Shown in pieces: positions 8,001-14,437 of a stretch of DNA of 14,437 bases. The stretch comes from Bacteroidota bacterium (GTDB taxonomy: Bacteria; Bacteroidota; Bacteroidia; Chitinophagales; Chitinophagaceae): contig CANFLP010000044.1 of NCBI GenBank assembly GCA_947447835.1, positions 1-14,437 of the forward strand, in the 5' to 3' direction. Numbering within the stretch: position 1 is the first letter of the stretch; every line of letters begins with the position of its first letter. Made by a program: the position numbers and the translations under genes. The notes below the pieces were generated by a model that saw nothing but the letters and a program-made list of their open reading frames with translations, was not told where the DNA came from and did not search any database.

Positions 8001-8635
8001 ATACCAGCAGTTTGCATGCGATAGTTATCAACGTTAATTTGAAATTCTCTTTCTGGTGCACCTACTAAATCAATTCTATTAATTTGAGGAATGCCTTCTA
8101 ATTTATCTTTTAAATCGTCGGCATATTTTTTAAGTTGAACGGTATTGTAATTACCACTTATGTTCACAAACATAATTGGCTGATCACTAATGTTCAATTC
8201 CATTACACGAGGCTCTTGCGTAAGATCATTAGGTAATTCACCCTTTGCCTTATCAACTGCATCTTTCACTTTTTGTAAAGCCACGTCTGTTTTAACGTCT
8301 GTGCTAAACTCAACTGTGATTAACGAAAAGTCTTGTTGAGAGGAAGAAGTGAATTTATTAATCTTAACGCCACTAATACTCTTAATTTGTTTTTCAATTG
8401 GTCGTGTAACTAAGTTTTCAATATCCTTAGGTGAGTTACCTACGTAAACTGTTTGTACAAACATAGTAGGGATAATTACCTCAGGAAACTGCTCTTTAGG
8501 TAAGGTTAAGAACTGGAAAATACCTCCTAAGCTAATAAACAACATCAATAAGTAGATGGATGTTTTATTAGTAATACTCCAAGAGGTAGGACCGAATTCC
8601 TTAAACTTCTCTTTTATTTTATGAATTGTCGACAT
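5042..8635 (-). CDS. RND-family multidrug efflux transporter (AcrB-like inner-membrane pump)
   Basis: Proton-driven resistance-nodulation-division pump, the inner-membrane engine of a tripartite exporter. Visible parts: TM1 (about 26-45) followed by LPKEQFPEVIIPT; the first periplasmic porter domain; the TM2-TM6 bundle (about 350-510) with the proton-relay pair Asp420-Asp421 in GIIVDDAIVVIEN; the second periplasmic domain (about 625-950); and the second bundle with the matching Lys1028 in GIVVKNGILVIEFA. These residues correspond to E. coli AcrB D407, D408 and K940, so the pump should be active. It has 1197 residues against about 1050 for AcrB. The excess includes a hydrophobic insert between TM6 and TM7 (about 532-569), a longer TM11-TM12 connection containing NPHIFFGGDNVAFW, and a hydrophobic stretch near the C-terminus (1149-1172) flanked by basic residues. 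No methionine-rich heavy-metal (CusA-like) signature was noticed, so the hydrophobe/amphiphile type is favoured. It is last in the operon, 47 bases after the fusion-protein gene. Confidence 0.96.
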   Translation of the reverse strand: MSTIHKIKEKFKEFGPTSWSITNKTSIYLLMLFISLGGIFQFLTLPKEQFPEVIIPTMFVQTVYVGNSPKDIENLVTRPIEKQIKSISGVKINKFTSSSQQDFSLITVEFSTDVKTDVALQKVKDAVDKAKGELPNDLTQEPRVMELNISDQPIMFVNISGNYNTVQLKKYADDLKDKLEGIPQINRIDLVGAPEREFQINVDNYRMQTAGITFDDISNAIQRENLDLSGGLLEVGNMQRNLQLKGQLKTANDIANIIVRNTSGAPIYLKDVANIKDTIKNTESFARLNGKNVLTLNIIKRNGENLIATSDAVKALVEEAKATVFPKDVSVVMSGDQSIRTKSSFTELVNSIVIGFILVLVVLMFFMGVTNAFFVALSVPLSMFVAFVFLPAGDLVVGSHITLNFMVLFALLFGLGIIVDDAIVVIENTHRIFVEGKGKLTATTSAKMAAGEVFIPVLAGTVTTLAPFFPLLFWPGIIGKFMVYLPAMLIFTLAASLVVAFIMNPVFAVDFMNHADDEIVDEPKSAIFKKKSLWITIAVGALLDLAGFTFLGNLLIFLMITVVANKYFINDLIVKFQTSTLPRLMNWYEATLRRALSGWRPVKLLIGTFVLLIFSFVLLVVSISSGRVGIEFFPKGDPNQLYVYLKLPSGSNVNYTDSITKVLEAKVNKVLENDKSKNPMVESIISNVAVGAGDPMRGDRSNRAELGRIQVNFVEFEKRHGKSTAPYLESLRQELKGVPGAEISIDQESSGPPTEPPVNIEIQGEDFDKLVKTAVGLKNYLDAAQIPGINTLKMDVDLQNPELTLTIDRDRALIEGVSSAQVGMQIRTALFGKEVSKIKEGKDEYKIQLRNEQLQRNNLVDLLNMRLSFRDMAAGGMVKNIPISSLVKVEPTSTFGSIKRKNQKRLIQLSSNVLTDKGYSPTTVNAAITQYISNFKGISDGVTVKQTGENEQQLETVAFLGKALIIALMLILFTLVLQFNSVSKSVIILTEILFSIIGVFLGFSIFGMKISGVMTGLGIVGLAGIVVKNGILVIEFADELRSRGMKTREAIVQAGKTRIIPVMLTALAAILGFIPIAIGFNINFVTLFSELNPHIFFGGDNVAFWKPLSWTLIFGLIFAFFMTLFIVPGMYLIAERLRRPMRRHFGGKWISMLGIPPLTFIFLPLVFVTVYLHKKNRKRRIANNNAKGDATINGSWY

Positions 8636-8682
8636 ATGAATCGATTGTGCTTTTATGAATGATGAATGAAAATCCGCTTAAA

Positions 8683-9858
8683 TTATTTGGTCGAAATGAA
8701 TTGTCCGTCATAAACTGACTGATAACCTTCTGTAACTATTTGTTCGCCTACGTTTAAGCCAGCAAGAATTTCGATATTGTTACCATAAAATTCACCAATT
8801 GTAACAATTCTTTTACGTGCAATAAGTTTTCCATTTTCAGTTACTGCTACATAAATGAATTTACCTTTATCATCATTTTGAATGAGGTTAATTGGAATAA
8901 TAATTGCAGCTTTTTTAGTGTAGTCTTTAATTTTAACTTGTACTAATTGATTAGGGCGAAAGTTTTTATCAATTGGTAATTTAGATTCCACATAAAAGCT
9001 TCTGCTTAAAGGATCAATTACATTACCCACTACATTTAATTTAGTATCTACTATTTTTTGGATATCAGGAAAGTTTAAGCTTACATCGGTACCCACTTTA
9101 ATTTTACCAGCATAATTTTCAGGAACCTGGCTAGTTAATTTTAAATGGTCGGTGTTCACAATTTTAATTTGACCAGCACCACCAAATAATTCACCCACTT
9201 TCACATTTACTTCTTCTGCAACCCCATCCACATCGCTTTTAATAGTAGTGTAAGCTAATTGATCCTTAGCCATACCTAATTGCTCTAAAGCAGCTTTTAG
9301 TTGACTAGCACTTGCGTCTGCGTTTGTTTTAGCAGTCATCAACTGAATTTCACTACCAATATTTTGCTCCCAAAGATTTTTTTGTTTTTCATATACCGCT
9401 TTCGCTAAAGCAGCTTGTGCTTTAACTGTTTCAATATTTTGAGCAGCTGCTGCAGCGCTTTGTTTAATTAAGCTATTGTCTAATTGTAAAATAACTTGAC
9501 CTTTTTTCACACGGTCACCTCTTTTAATAAACAATTCCTTTACCTGACCACCACCAGCTCTTGGAGTAACATAAGAAACGCTCTCAGATTCAACTTTACC
9601 TTGTAATTCAATAAAGTGATTAAAATCTTGCGCAACAATAGGAGCGACTACTACCAACACTGCTTTTGCTTGTTCTTTTGAACCAGACTTTTCTAAGTCT
9701 TTTTCAATAGCTGCAATTTGTACATCAATGCTAAGTGCTTGCTTTTTTAATTTTTCTAAACTTGCCTTTTTTGCTTCAATACTATTGTTGTCGCCACCAC
9801 CACATGCAACAGCTATTAATATTAAGCTAAGGGTAAATAATTTTAAACTATGTTTCAT
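8683..9858 (-). CDS. RND efflux membrane-fusion protein (periplasmic adaptor lipoprotein)
   Basis: HlyD/AcrA-family adaptor that joins the RND pump to the outer-membrane channel. The 391-residue product has a lipoprotein signal with lipobox AVAC and lipidated Cys19 followed by GGGDNN, so it should be membrane-anchored in the periplasm. Residues about 28-60 form a predicted coiled coil (EAKKASLEKLKKQALSIDVQ). The split biotinyl-lipoyl domain is at about 92-130 (TPRAGGGQVKELFIKRGDRV, then KKGQVILQLD) and 205-235 (IKSDVDGVAEEVNVKVGELF). Between them lies an alpha-helical hairpin (about 132-200) rich in Ala/Gln that would contact the TolC tip. The beta-barrel (about 238-310) and membrane-proximal domain follow. 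It lies between the tolC-like gene (35 bases upstream) and the pump gene (47 bases downstream), the standard arrangement. Confidence 0.95.
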   Translation of the reverse strand: MKHSLKLFTLSLILIAVACGGGDNNSIEAKKASLEKLKKQALSIDVQIAAIEKDLEKSGSKEQAKAVLVVVAPIVAQDFNHFIELQGKVESESVSYVTPRAGGGQVKELFIKRGDRVKKGQVILQLDNSLIKQSAAAAAQNIETVKAQAALAKAVYEKQKNLWEQNIGSEIQLMTAKTNADASASQLKAALEQLGMAKDQLAYTTIKSDVDGVAEEVNVKVGELFGGAGQIKIVNTDHLKLTSQVPENYAGKIKVGTDVSLNFPDIQKIVDTKLNVVGNVIDPLSRSFYVESKLPIDKNFRPNQLVQVKIKDYTKKAAIIIPINLIQNDDKGKFIYVAVTENGKLIARKRIVTIGEFYGNNIEILAGLNVGEQIVTEGYQSVYDGQFISTK

Positions 9859-9893
9859 TTGTATATATTTTGTGTGTGTATTTTGAATTGGAG

Positions 9894-11231
9894 TTATAAT
9901 TTTCCAGTTGCTTTTAATAAATCTACTTTAGCAATTAAAGCCGTGTAAAGGGCGTTCATATAATTGTTTTGGGCACTTACTAAGTCGGCTTGTGCAGCAG
10001 AAATTTCGGTATTAGAACCCGTACCTGCTTCAAACTTCTTTTTAGTTTGTGCATAAACCGCTTCGGCAAGATTCATGTTTTTCTTTTGAAACTGAACAGT
10101 AGCAACCGAAGACATATAGTTTAACTTAGCTTGAGTAATCTCGTTATCAATACTATTTTTAAGAGACTCAATTTGATTCTCAGTTTGTTGTAATTCAATC
10201 TTAGTTCTTTTAATTCTTGCATCAGTAGCAAAGCCGTTAAATATAGGCAAGCTAATATTTAGATTAATTAAAGAAGTAGTAAACCAGTTACCACCTTTGA
10301 AAAAATCAAATTCGCTTCTTTGTGCATTTTTAGAATAACTACCAGCCATTGAAATAGTAGGCAGGTTGCTTAATTGGTAACGCTTAACATTGAACTCATT
10401 CATTTTTTTTATGGTAGATAAGTATTGAAAATCTTTGCGCACTGTATATTGAAAATCAGATTCTGATAATACATCGTTGGTTAAGCTTTTCTCGTTAATC
10501 ACATCGGTTAACACTAAACTATCTTTAACTGGCATGCCCATTAACATTTTCAGACCCATATAACCAATAGCAACACTATTGTTTGCTTTTAATTTTTCAG
10601 TTTCTAAGTTGTTTAATTGAACACTTACCTTATCCACATCTAATTTTTCGGCAAAACCGTTTTTATACATCACTTCGGCATCATGTGCAAGAGAGGTTAA
10701 TCGTGCAATATTTGCATCTAAAATGTTTAACTGCGTTTTGCTTGCAGATAATTGATAGTAAATTTTATAAATATTTGCTTTGATTGCTTCCTGAGTAATG
10801 GCTGCATTTTTTCTTTGCATGTCCATAGAAGTTGCACGTGCTTGTAACGCAATAAACACTTGGCCATCAAATAATAATTGTTGAATGTTAGCTCCGTAGT
10901 TAGCATTAAACTTAGTACCAAACTGAACAGGAATAAAGGTTCCAGCAGGACCACCAAATATTTGTGCAGGTAATAAGGAGGTTGGAATTTTTGTATAATC
11001 TACCACGCTAGTACTTGTTGTAATGGTAGGGAATGCTGCAGCTGCAATTTCTCTATTGGTTTGTGCTTGTACCTCAATTGCCAATAAAGCATTTTTAACT
11101 TGCACATTATTTTTTTGTGCATAGTCCACGCATTGGTCTAGGCTAAATGCATTTGTGGTTTTGTTTGCAACTTGTGCTTGAGACAAGTTAATTATAGCAA
11201 AACCAAGGATTAAGAAAATTACTTTTTTCAT
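9894..11231 (-). CDS. TolC-family outer-membrane channel of the efflux operon
   Basis: Outer-membrane factor of the tripartite pump, the exit duct for substrates handed on by the RND transporter. It has 445 residues, beginning with a signal peptide (MKKVIFLILGFAIINLSQAQ; cleavage near residue 20). The mature part opens with AFSLDQCVDYAQKNNVQVKNA, the usual first OEP helix, and has two OEP repeats: the first barrel segment around FGTKFNANYGANIQQLLFDG, the second around SLINLNISLPIFNGF. The C-terminal helix KKKFEAGTGSNTEISAAQAD is typical. It starts 20 bases after the tetR stop and ends 35 bases before the adaptor gene, so one transcript is likely. The ATG lies in the 14-base context ATATACAAATGAAA, which also surrounds the adaptor's start codon; no Shine-Dalgarno sequence is present. 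Confidence 0.95.
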   Translation of the reverse strand: MKKVIFLILGFAIINLSQAQVANKTTNAFSLDQCVDYAQKNNVQVKNALLAIEVQAQTNREIAAAAFPTITTSTSVVDYTKIPTSLLPAQIFGGPAGTFIPVQFGTKFNANYGANIQQLLFDGQVFIALQARATSMDMQRKNAAITQEAIKANIYKIYYQLSASKTQLNILDANIARLTSLAHDAEVMYKNGFAEKLDVDKVSVQLNNLETEKLKANNSVAIGYMGLKMLMGMPVKDSLVLTDVINEKSLTNDVLSESDFQYTVRKDFQYLSTIKKMNEFNVKRYQLSNLPTISMAGSYSKNAQRSEFDFFKGGNWFTTSLINLNISLPIFNGFATDARIKRTKIELQQTENQIESLKNSIDNEITQAKLNYMSSVATVQFQKKNMNLAEAVYAQTKKKFEAGTGSNTEISAAQADLVSAQNNYMNALYTALIAKVDLLKATGKL

Positions 11232-11251
11232 TTGTATATGTATTGCTTGTT

Positions 11252-11896
11252 TTATTTATTTATTATTGGTTCATGCTCCATTGTACTTGCAGCATTTGTT
11301 TTAACTTCTTTGTATTGCATAAGTAATCTTGACCCCTCTATAGAAACTATACCGTATATATAGTGTTCCATAATTTGAACATTTACTTTGCCTAAATCAA
11401 ATTTGCTTAAAGGGAAGAACTGTGTGTTAAACGTAATCAAACTAGTTTCAATTCTGTATATGGTTAAGATTTCTGGATCTATATCATTACGATAAACGCC
11501 TTGTTCGATGCCTTTTAATAAATTAGTCTTAACCACATTGTGCATGAAGTTGTCTTTATGCTCCTGTATTTTTTTAAATGCTTCAGGAAAATATTTGTGA
11601 ATTTCCATTACCGTTAAAGGATTCATTTTTTTGAACATTTCTTGAATGTCCTGTAGCACCATGAACATTTCATGAAGTGCGTTGTCTGCAGTTTCCTGAG
11701 ATCTTTGGCACATTAACTTCTGTTCGTCTAACTCTAGTTCCACTACAGCAAGTACTAAGGCTTCTTTGTCCTTATAAAACTGGTAAATAGTTTTTTTGCT
11801 AATACCCAACTGGTTTGCTAGGTCGTCCATGGTTACATAACGTACTCCATTTAATACCATTAATTCCCTCGCTTTTAATAATATACGGTTCTCCAT
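11252..11896 (-). CDS. TetR-family transcriptional regulator, first gene of the efflux operon
   Basis: TetR/AcrR-type one-component regulator: an N-terminal helix-turn-helix binds DNA and a variable C-terminal helical domain binds an inducer and dimerises. In the 214 residues, the DNA-binding domain covers about 1-50, with MENRILLKARELMVLNGVRY and then the recognition region TMDDLANQLGISKKTIYQFY and KDKEAL, very close to the family consensus. Residues about 55-200 are helical and without recognisable specificity, as usual. It is co-directional with and 20 bases ahead of the tolC, adaptor and pump genes, so it probably represses its own operon; a pump substrate would then be the likely inducer (inference). 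The start at 11896 is preceded by a consensus Bacteroidota promoter and overlapping inverted repeats. The predicted leader is very short, about ten bases. Confidence 0.94.
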   Translation of the reverse strand: MENRILLKARELMVLNGVRYVTMDDLANQLGISKKTIYQFYKDKEALVLAVVELELDEQKLMCQRSQETADNALHEMFMVLQDIQEMFKKMNPLTVMEIHKYFPEAFKKIQEHKDNFMHNVVKTNLLKGIEQGVYRNDIDPEILTIYRIETSLITFNTQFFPLSKFDLGKVNVQIMEHYIYGIVSIEGSRLLMQYKEVKTNAASTMEHEPIINK

Positions 11897-11950
11897 AGTT
11901 CGATTTGAGCCGCAAAACTATGGAAACTAATATCGTTTTCAAAGTTTCCA
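11893..11950. promoter_or_regulatory. Interlocking inverted repeats, probable TetR operator
   Basis: Two perfect 8-bp inverted repeats share a central arm. CCATAGTT (11893-11900) pairs with AACTATGG (11916-11923) across 15 bases, and TGGAAACT (11921-11928) with AGTTTCCA (11943-11950) across 14 bases. A tighter imperfect palindrome TGGAAAC-N7-GTTTTCA (11921-11941) is nested in the second. The second repeat covers the spacer and -33 element of the tetR promoter and sits in the 75-base gap divergent to the DUF502 gene, so a bound dimer would block the efflux operon and might also affect the rightward gene. Assignment to this TetR protein is by position only. Confidence 0.6.
11913..11943 (-). promoter_or_regulatory. 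Bacteroidota-type promoter of the tetR-efflux operon
   Basis: On the minus strand the sequence reads TTTG (complement of 11940-11943), a 19-base spacer, then TAGTTTTG (complement of 11913-11920). This matches the known Bacteroidota primary-sigma consensus TTTG-N19-21-TAnnTTTG in every fixed position. Transcription should start near 11906, about ten bases before the tetR start codon. The spacer and the -33 element lie inside the inverted repeat 11921-11950, as expected for a repressed promoter. Confidence 0.8.
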
Positions 11951-11971
11951 AGGTTAAATTTTTAAATATTT

Positions 11972-12676
11972 ATGTTGAATGGCAAAAAAGGTGGAAATTT
12001 GACCTCTAAACCACTATTCATGCAGTTTATAAGGGAAAAATTCCGCCGTAAGAAGATATTGAGCGGCCTTGCCCAATTATTTTTTCAAGGAGTGGTGCTA
12101 CTGGCACCCATTGGGGTAACCATTTGGGTGGTGGTAAGTCTGTTTAACTGGGTAGATAATTTCTTGCCCAACTTATTAAATACCGTATTTCCAGTAAAAT
12201 TTGCTGCAGTAAACGGTCAAATACCAAAAGTAACGGGGCTTGGATTTGTGGTTGCAATTACATTAGTATTGGTAGTAGGTTGGTTATCGTCTTTATTTTT
12301 TGTAGAAAGATTGGTTTCTATTTTTGATAAAGTATTGGAAAAAACACCAGGTGTAAAAATTATATATTCATCGGTAAAAGATTTCTTAGAAGCCTTTGCG
12401 GGTAATAAGAAAAAGTTTGATGAACCTGTTTTAGTAAATGTAGATTCAGCAGATGTTTGGAGAATTGGATTTATAACACAAGAAAACTCAGCACATTTTG
12501 GAATGGCCGAATATATGACCGTATATGTGCCTCACTCTTATGCCATTTCGGGGATCACTTATATTGTTCCAAAAACAAGAATCAAAAAATTACCAAAAGG
12601 AATTAGTGCATCAGAGGCAATGAAGTATGTGGTATCAGGAGGTGTAACGACAGTTGACGAAAGCGAAATAGTTTAA
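11972..12676 (+). CDS. DUF502 family inner-membrane protein
   Basis: Conserved membrane protein of the DUF502 family (Pfam PF04367), related to plant LIKE-COV proteins; its biochemical role is not established. There are 234 residues from this ATG, but Met17 (base 12020, MQFIREKFRRKK) is an equally good or better start, because homologues usually begin a short basic segment before TM1. Two membrane helices are visible: about 33-56 (LAQLFFQGVVLLAPIGVTIW) and 88-112 (around GFVVAITLVLVVGWLSSLFF). The family signature TPGVKIIYSSVKDFLEAF lies at 125-142, followed by a soluble domain with PVLVNV, RIGFITQEN, YMTVYVPHSYAISG and TYIVPKTRIKKLP. The serC start codon follows its stop by 17 bases, suggesting co-transcription. 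It diverges from the efflux operon across a 75-base gap. Confidence 0.88.
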   Translation: MLNGKKGGNLTSKPLFMQFIREKFRRKKILSGLAQLFFQGVVLLAPIGVTIWVVVSLFNWVDNFLPNLLNTVFPVKFAAVNGQIPKVTGLGFVVAITLVLVVGWLSSLFFVERLVSIFDKVLEKTPGVKIIYSSVKDFLEAFAGNKKKFDEPVLVNVDSADVWRIGFITQENSAHFGMAEYMTVYVPHSYAISGITYIVPKTRIKKLPKGISASEAMKYVVSGGVTTVDESEIV

Positions 12677-12693
12677 AAGAATAATTTATCAAA

Positions 12694-13752
12694 ATGCAAT
12701 TGCACAATTTTAATTCAGGGCCAGCAATTTTACCTAAAGAAGTATTAGATCAAGCTGCGGCATCTATTCATAATTTTAACAACACGGGATTATCAATTTT
12801 AGAAATTGGACATCGCACTAGTTGGTTTGTAGAAGTTATAGAAGAAGCAAAAGCAACTGTAAAAAGATTAATGGATATTGGTGATGATTATGAATTACTT
12901 TTTTTACAAGGAGGTGCAACGATGCAGTTTATGCAAGTGCCTATGAACTTATTAGATGAAAGTGGATTAGCAGCTATTTGTGATAATGGAGTTTGGGGAA
13001 ATAAAGCAGTAAAAGAGGCTAAAATATTTGGACCAGTAAATGTAATATCAGATACTTCCGATAAAAAACATACTTATCTAAATAAACAATTGGAATTGCC
13101 AGCAGGCACTAGCTATTTGCATATAACTACTAATAATACAGTGGAGGGAACCCAATGGCATCAATACCCACAGGTGAATGTGCCATTAATTGGCGACATG
13201 AGTTCAGATATATTTTGCAGGCCAACCCAGTTTAATCAGTTTGATTTAATATATGCTGGTGCACAAAAAAATATGGGTGCTGCGGGTGTCACCATGGTGG
13301 TCGTAAAAAAATCATTACTTGGAAAAGTAAATAGAAAAATTCCAGCTATTCTTGATTATCAAAAACACATTGAAGCGGGTTCATTGTTAAACACACCACC
13401 TGTATTTTCAATTTATGTAAGCTTGTTAACTTTAAGATGGATAGAAAAAGAAGGAGGCTTAGTGGAAATGGAAAAACGCAATAATGCAAAGGCCGAATTG
13501 TTATACAATACTATTGATTCATTACCAGCGTTTTACTGTCCAATTGCAAAAGAAGATCGAAGTATAATGAATGCAGTTTTCTTTTTAACTGATCCAGATA
13601 AAGAAGCATCTTTTTTAAAATTATGTAAAAAAGAAGGTATGATTGGTGTAAAAGGATACCGTACCGTTGGGGGTATTAGAGTGAGTATGTATAACGCCTT
13701 GCCAATGAGCAGTGTACAAGCATTTTGTAAACTTATGGAAGATTTTTCCTAA
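12694..13752 (+). CDS. serC: Phosphoserine aminotransferase
   Basis: PLP-dependent class V aminotransferase that converts 3-phosphohydroxypyruvate and glutamate to O-phosphoserine and 2-oxoglutarate in serine synthesis; in many bacteria it also acts in the DXP-dependent PLP pathway. The 352 residues are full length. Motifs are HNFNSGPAILPKEVL at the start (4-18), GHRTSWFVEVIEEAKA (39-54), FLQGGATMQF (70-79), HITTNNTVEGTQW (143-155), GDMSSDIFCRP (167-177) and the cofactor site YAGAQKNMGAAG (187-198), with Lys192 as the PLP Schiff-base lysine. It lies 17 bases after the DUF502 gene and 65 bases before a DUF1015 gene. Bacteroidota often carry serC, serA and DUF1015 together; no serA gene sits between them here. 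Confidence 0.98.
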   Translation: MQLHNFNSGPAILPKEVLDQAAASIHNFNNTGLSILEIGHRTSWFVEVIEEAKATVKRLMDIGDDYELLFLQGGATMQFMQVPMNLLDESGLAAICDNGVWGNKAVKEAKIFGPVNVISDTSDKKHTYLNKQLELPAGTSYLHITTNNTVEGTQWHQYPQVNVPLIGDMSSDIFCRPTQFNQFDLIYAGAQKNMGAAGVTMVVVKKSLLGKVNRKIPAILDYQKHIEAGSLLNTPPVFSIYVSLLTLRWIEKEGGLVEMEKRNNAKAELLYNTIDSLPAFYCPIAKEDRSIMNAVFFLTDPDKEASFLKLCKKEGMIGVKGYRTVGGIRVSMYNALPMSSVQAFCKLMEDFS

Positions 13753-13817
13753 TTTATTTTCAGGAAAGAGCTTCAACAAAAAACCATTACTCAACAAAAA
13801 GAACGATATTTGCGCCC

Positions 13818-14437
13818 ATGGCAAAAATTAGACCCTTCGAAGCACTTAGACCTCAGCCTCAATTAGCAAAGCAAGTAGCGAGTAAACCATACGACGTTTT
13901 AAATAGCGCAGAAGCAAAACACGAAGCAGTTGGTAATGCATATACATTTTTACACATTACAAAAAGTGAAATTGATTTACCAGAAGCTACAGATATTCAT
14001 AGCCAACAAGTTTATGATTTAGCATTAGAAAATTTAAATGCATTTGTACAAAGAGATGTTTTGTTTAAAGAATCAAAACCTTGTTATTATATCTATCAAT
14101 TAATAATGGATGGGCGTGCGCAAACTGGATTGGTTTGTGTAAGTAGTATTGATGATTATAATAATGACATTATCAAAAAGCACGAGTTCACAAGACCAGA
14201 AAAAGAACAGGACAGAATCAATCATATTAAGACAACAGGTGCTCAAACGGGCAACGTGTTTTTAGCTTACCGCAATCAGGCTTCTATTGACGTTTTAATA
14301 GACAAATGGAAGACTACAAAGAATGCGGTATATGACTTTACAGCCGAAGACGGTATCCAGCATACAGTTTGGGCAGTAAGTGACTCTTCTACAGTAGAAC
14401 AAATCACAGCATTATTTGAGGCGGAAGTGCCATGCAC
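13818..14437 (+). CDS. DUF1015 family protein, 5' part (3' end outside window)
   Basis: The frame is open from the ATG at 13818 to the right edge (206 whole codons, no stop). The product begins MAKIRPFEALRPQPQLAKQV, then ASKPYDVLNSAEAKHEAVGN and AYTFLHITKSEIDLPE, which matches the start of DUF1015 proteins (IRPFRALRP...VASPPYDVL...NPYNFLHI). Later conserved pieces are FKESKPCYYIYQLIMDGRAQ, then TGLVCVSSIDDY, then KKHEFTRPEKEQDRINHIKT with GAQTGNVFLAY. The family is about 400 residues, so roughly half is present. The function is unknown; its frequent place beside serC and serA in Bacteroidota suggests a link to serine metabolism, which is inference. Bases 13805-13812 (GATATTTG) come close to a -7 element, but no matching -33 element was found. 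Confidence 0.9.
   Translation, partial: MAKIRPFEALRPQPQLAKQVASKPYDVLNSAEAKHEAVGNAYTFLHITKSEIDLPEATDIHSQQVYDLALENLNAFVQRDVLFKESKPCYYIYQLIMDGRAQTGLVCVSSIDDYNNDIIKKHEFTRPEKEQDRINHIKTTGAQTGNVFLAYRNQASIDVLIDKWKTTKNAVYDFTAEDGIQHTVWAVSDSSTVEQITALFEAEVPC

Noticed and set aside
5042..11896. A novel type of secretion or defence system in the minus-strand operon
   Set aside because: All four genes fit well-known families and the standard TetR/TolC/adaptor/RND arrangement; nothing suggests more than a tripartite efflux pump.
13805..13812. GATATTTG as the -7 element of a DUF1015 promoter
   Set aside because: The first consensus base is wrong and no TTTG/TTG lies 19-21 bases upstream.
13621..13824. 67-codon minus-strand frame across the end of serC and the start of the DUF1015 gene
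   Set aside because: It overlaps two real genes on the opposite strand and has no family resemblance.

Overview
The window is a stretch of ordinary bacterial chromosome from a member of the Bacteroidota, most likely a Chitinophagaceae-like genus (inference from protein style and synteny; no 16S is present). The DNA is AT-rich and genes start without recognisable Shine-Dalgarno sequences. The best promoter matches the Bacteroidota sigma consensus TTTG-N19-TAnnTTTG. Nearly all of it is coding: the longest gap between genes is about 160 bases, and I saw no tRNA, rRNA, CRISPR array, insertion sequence or phage gene.

Region 1 (1-2427, + strand) is translation and nucleotide metabolism: the 3' part of rpsB (ribosomal protein S2 with a long charged tail), tsf (EF-Ts) and pyrH (UMP kinase). 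A 16-bp hairpin separates rpsB from tsf, and three consecutive hairpins separate tsf from pyrH. rpsB and tsf favour CGT for arginine, as expected for highly expressed genes, while other genes use AGA more. Region 2 (2502-4934, + strand) holds a stand-alone TolC-type outer-membrane protein and, 9 bases later, galactokinase (galK). A strong hairpin with A and T tracts on its two sides closes this unit and also the operon converging from the other side.

Region 3 (5042-11896, - strand) is a compact four-gene drug-efflux operon read leftwards: TetR-family regulator, TolC-type outer-membrane channel, lipoprotein membrane-fusion protein, and a large RND pump. Together they should form an envelope-spanning tripartite exporter with its own repressor. 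In front of the tetR gene, a consensus promoter is interleaved with inverted repeats that look like the repressor's operator, so the operon is probably autoregulated. The substrate cannot be told from sequence.

Region 4 (11972-14437, + strand) is divergent from the pump operon: a DUF502 membrane protein, serC (phosphoserine aminotransferase, serine and PLP biosynthesis) and the first 206 codons of a DUF1015 protein running off the right edge. I found no clearly new biological system. The most informative points are the promoter/operator layout at 11893-11950, the rpsB-tsf hairpin, and the extra hydrophobic segments of the RND pump.
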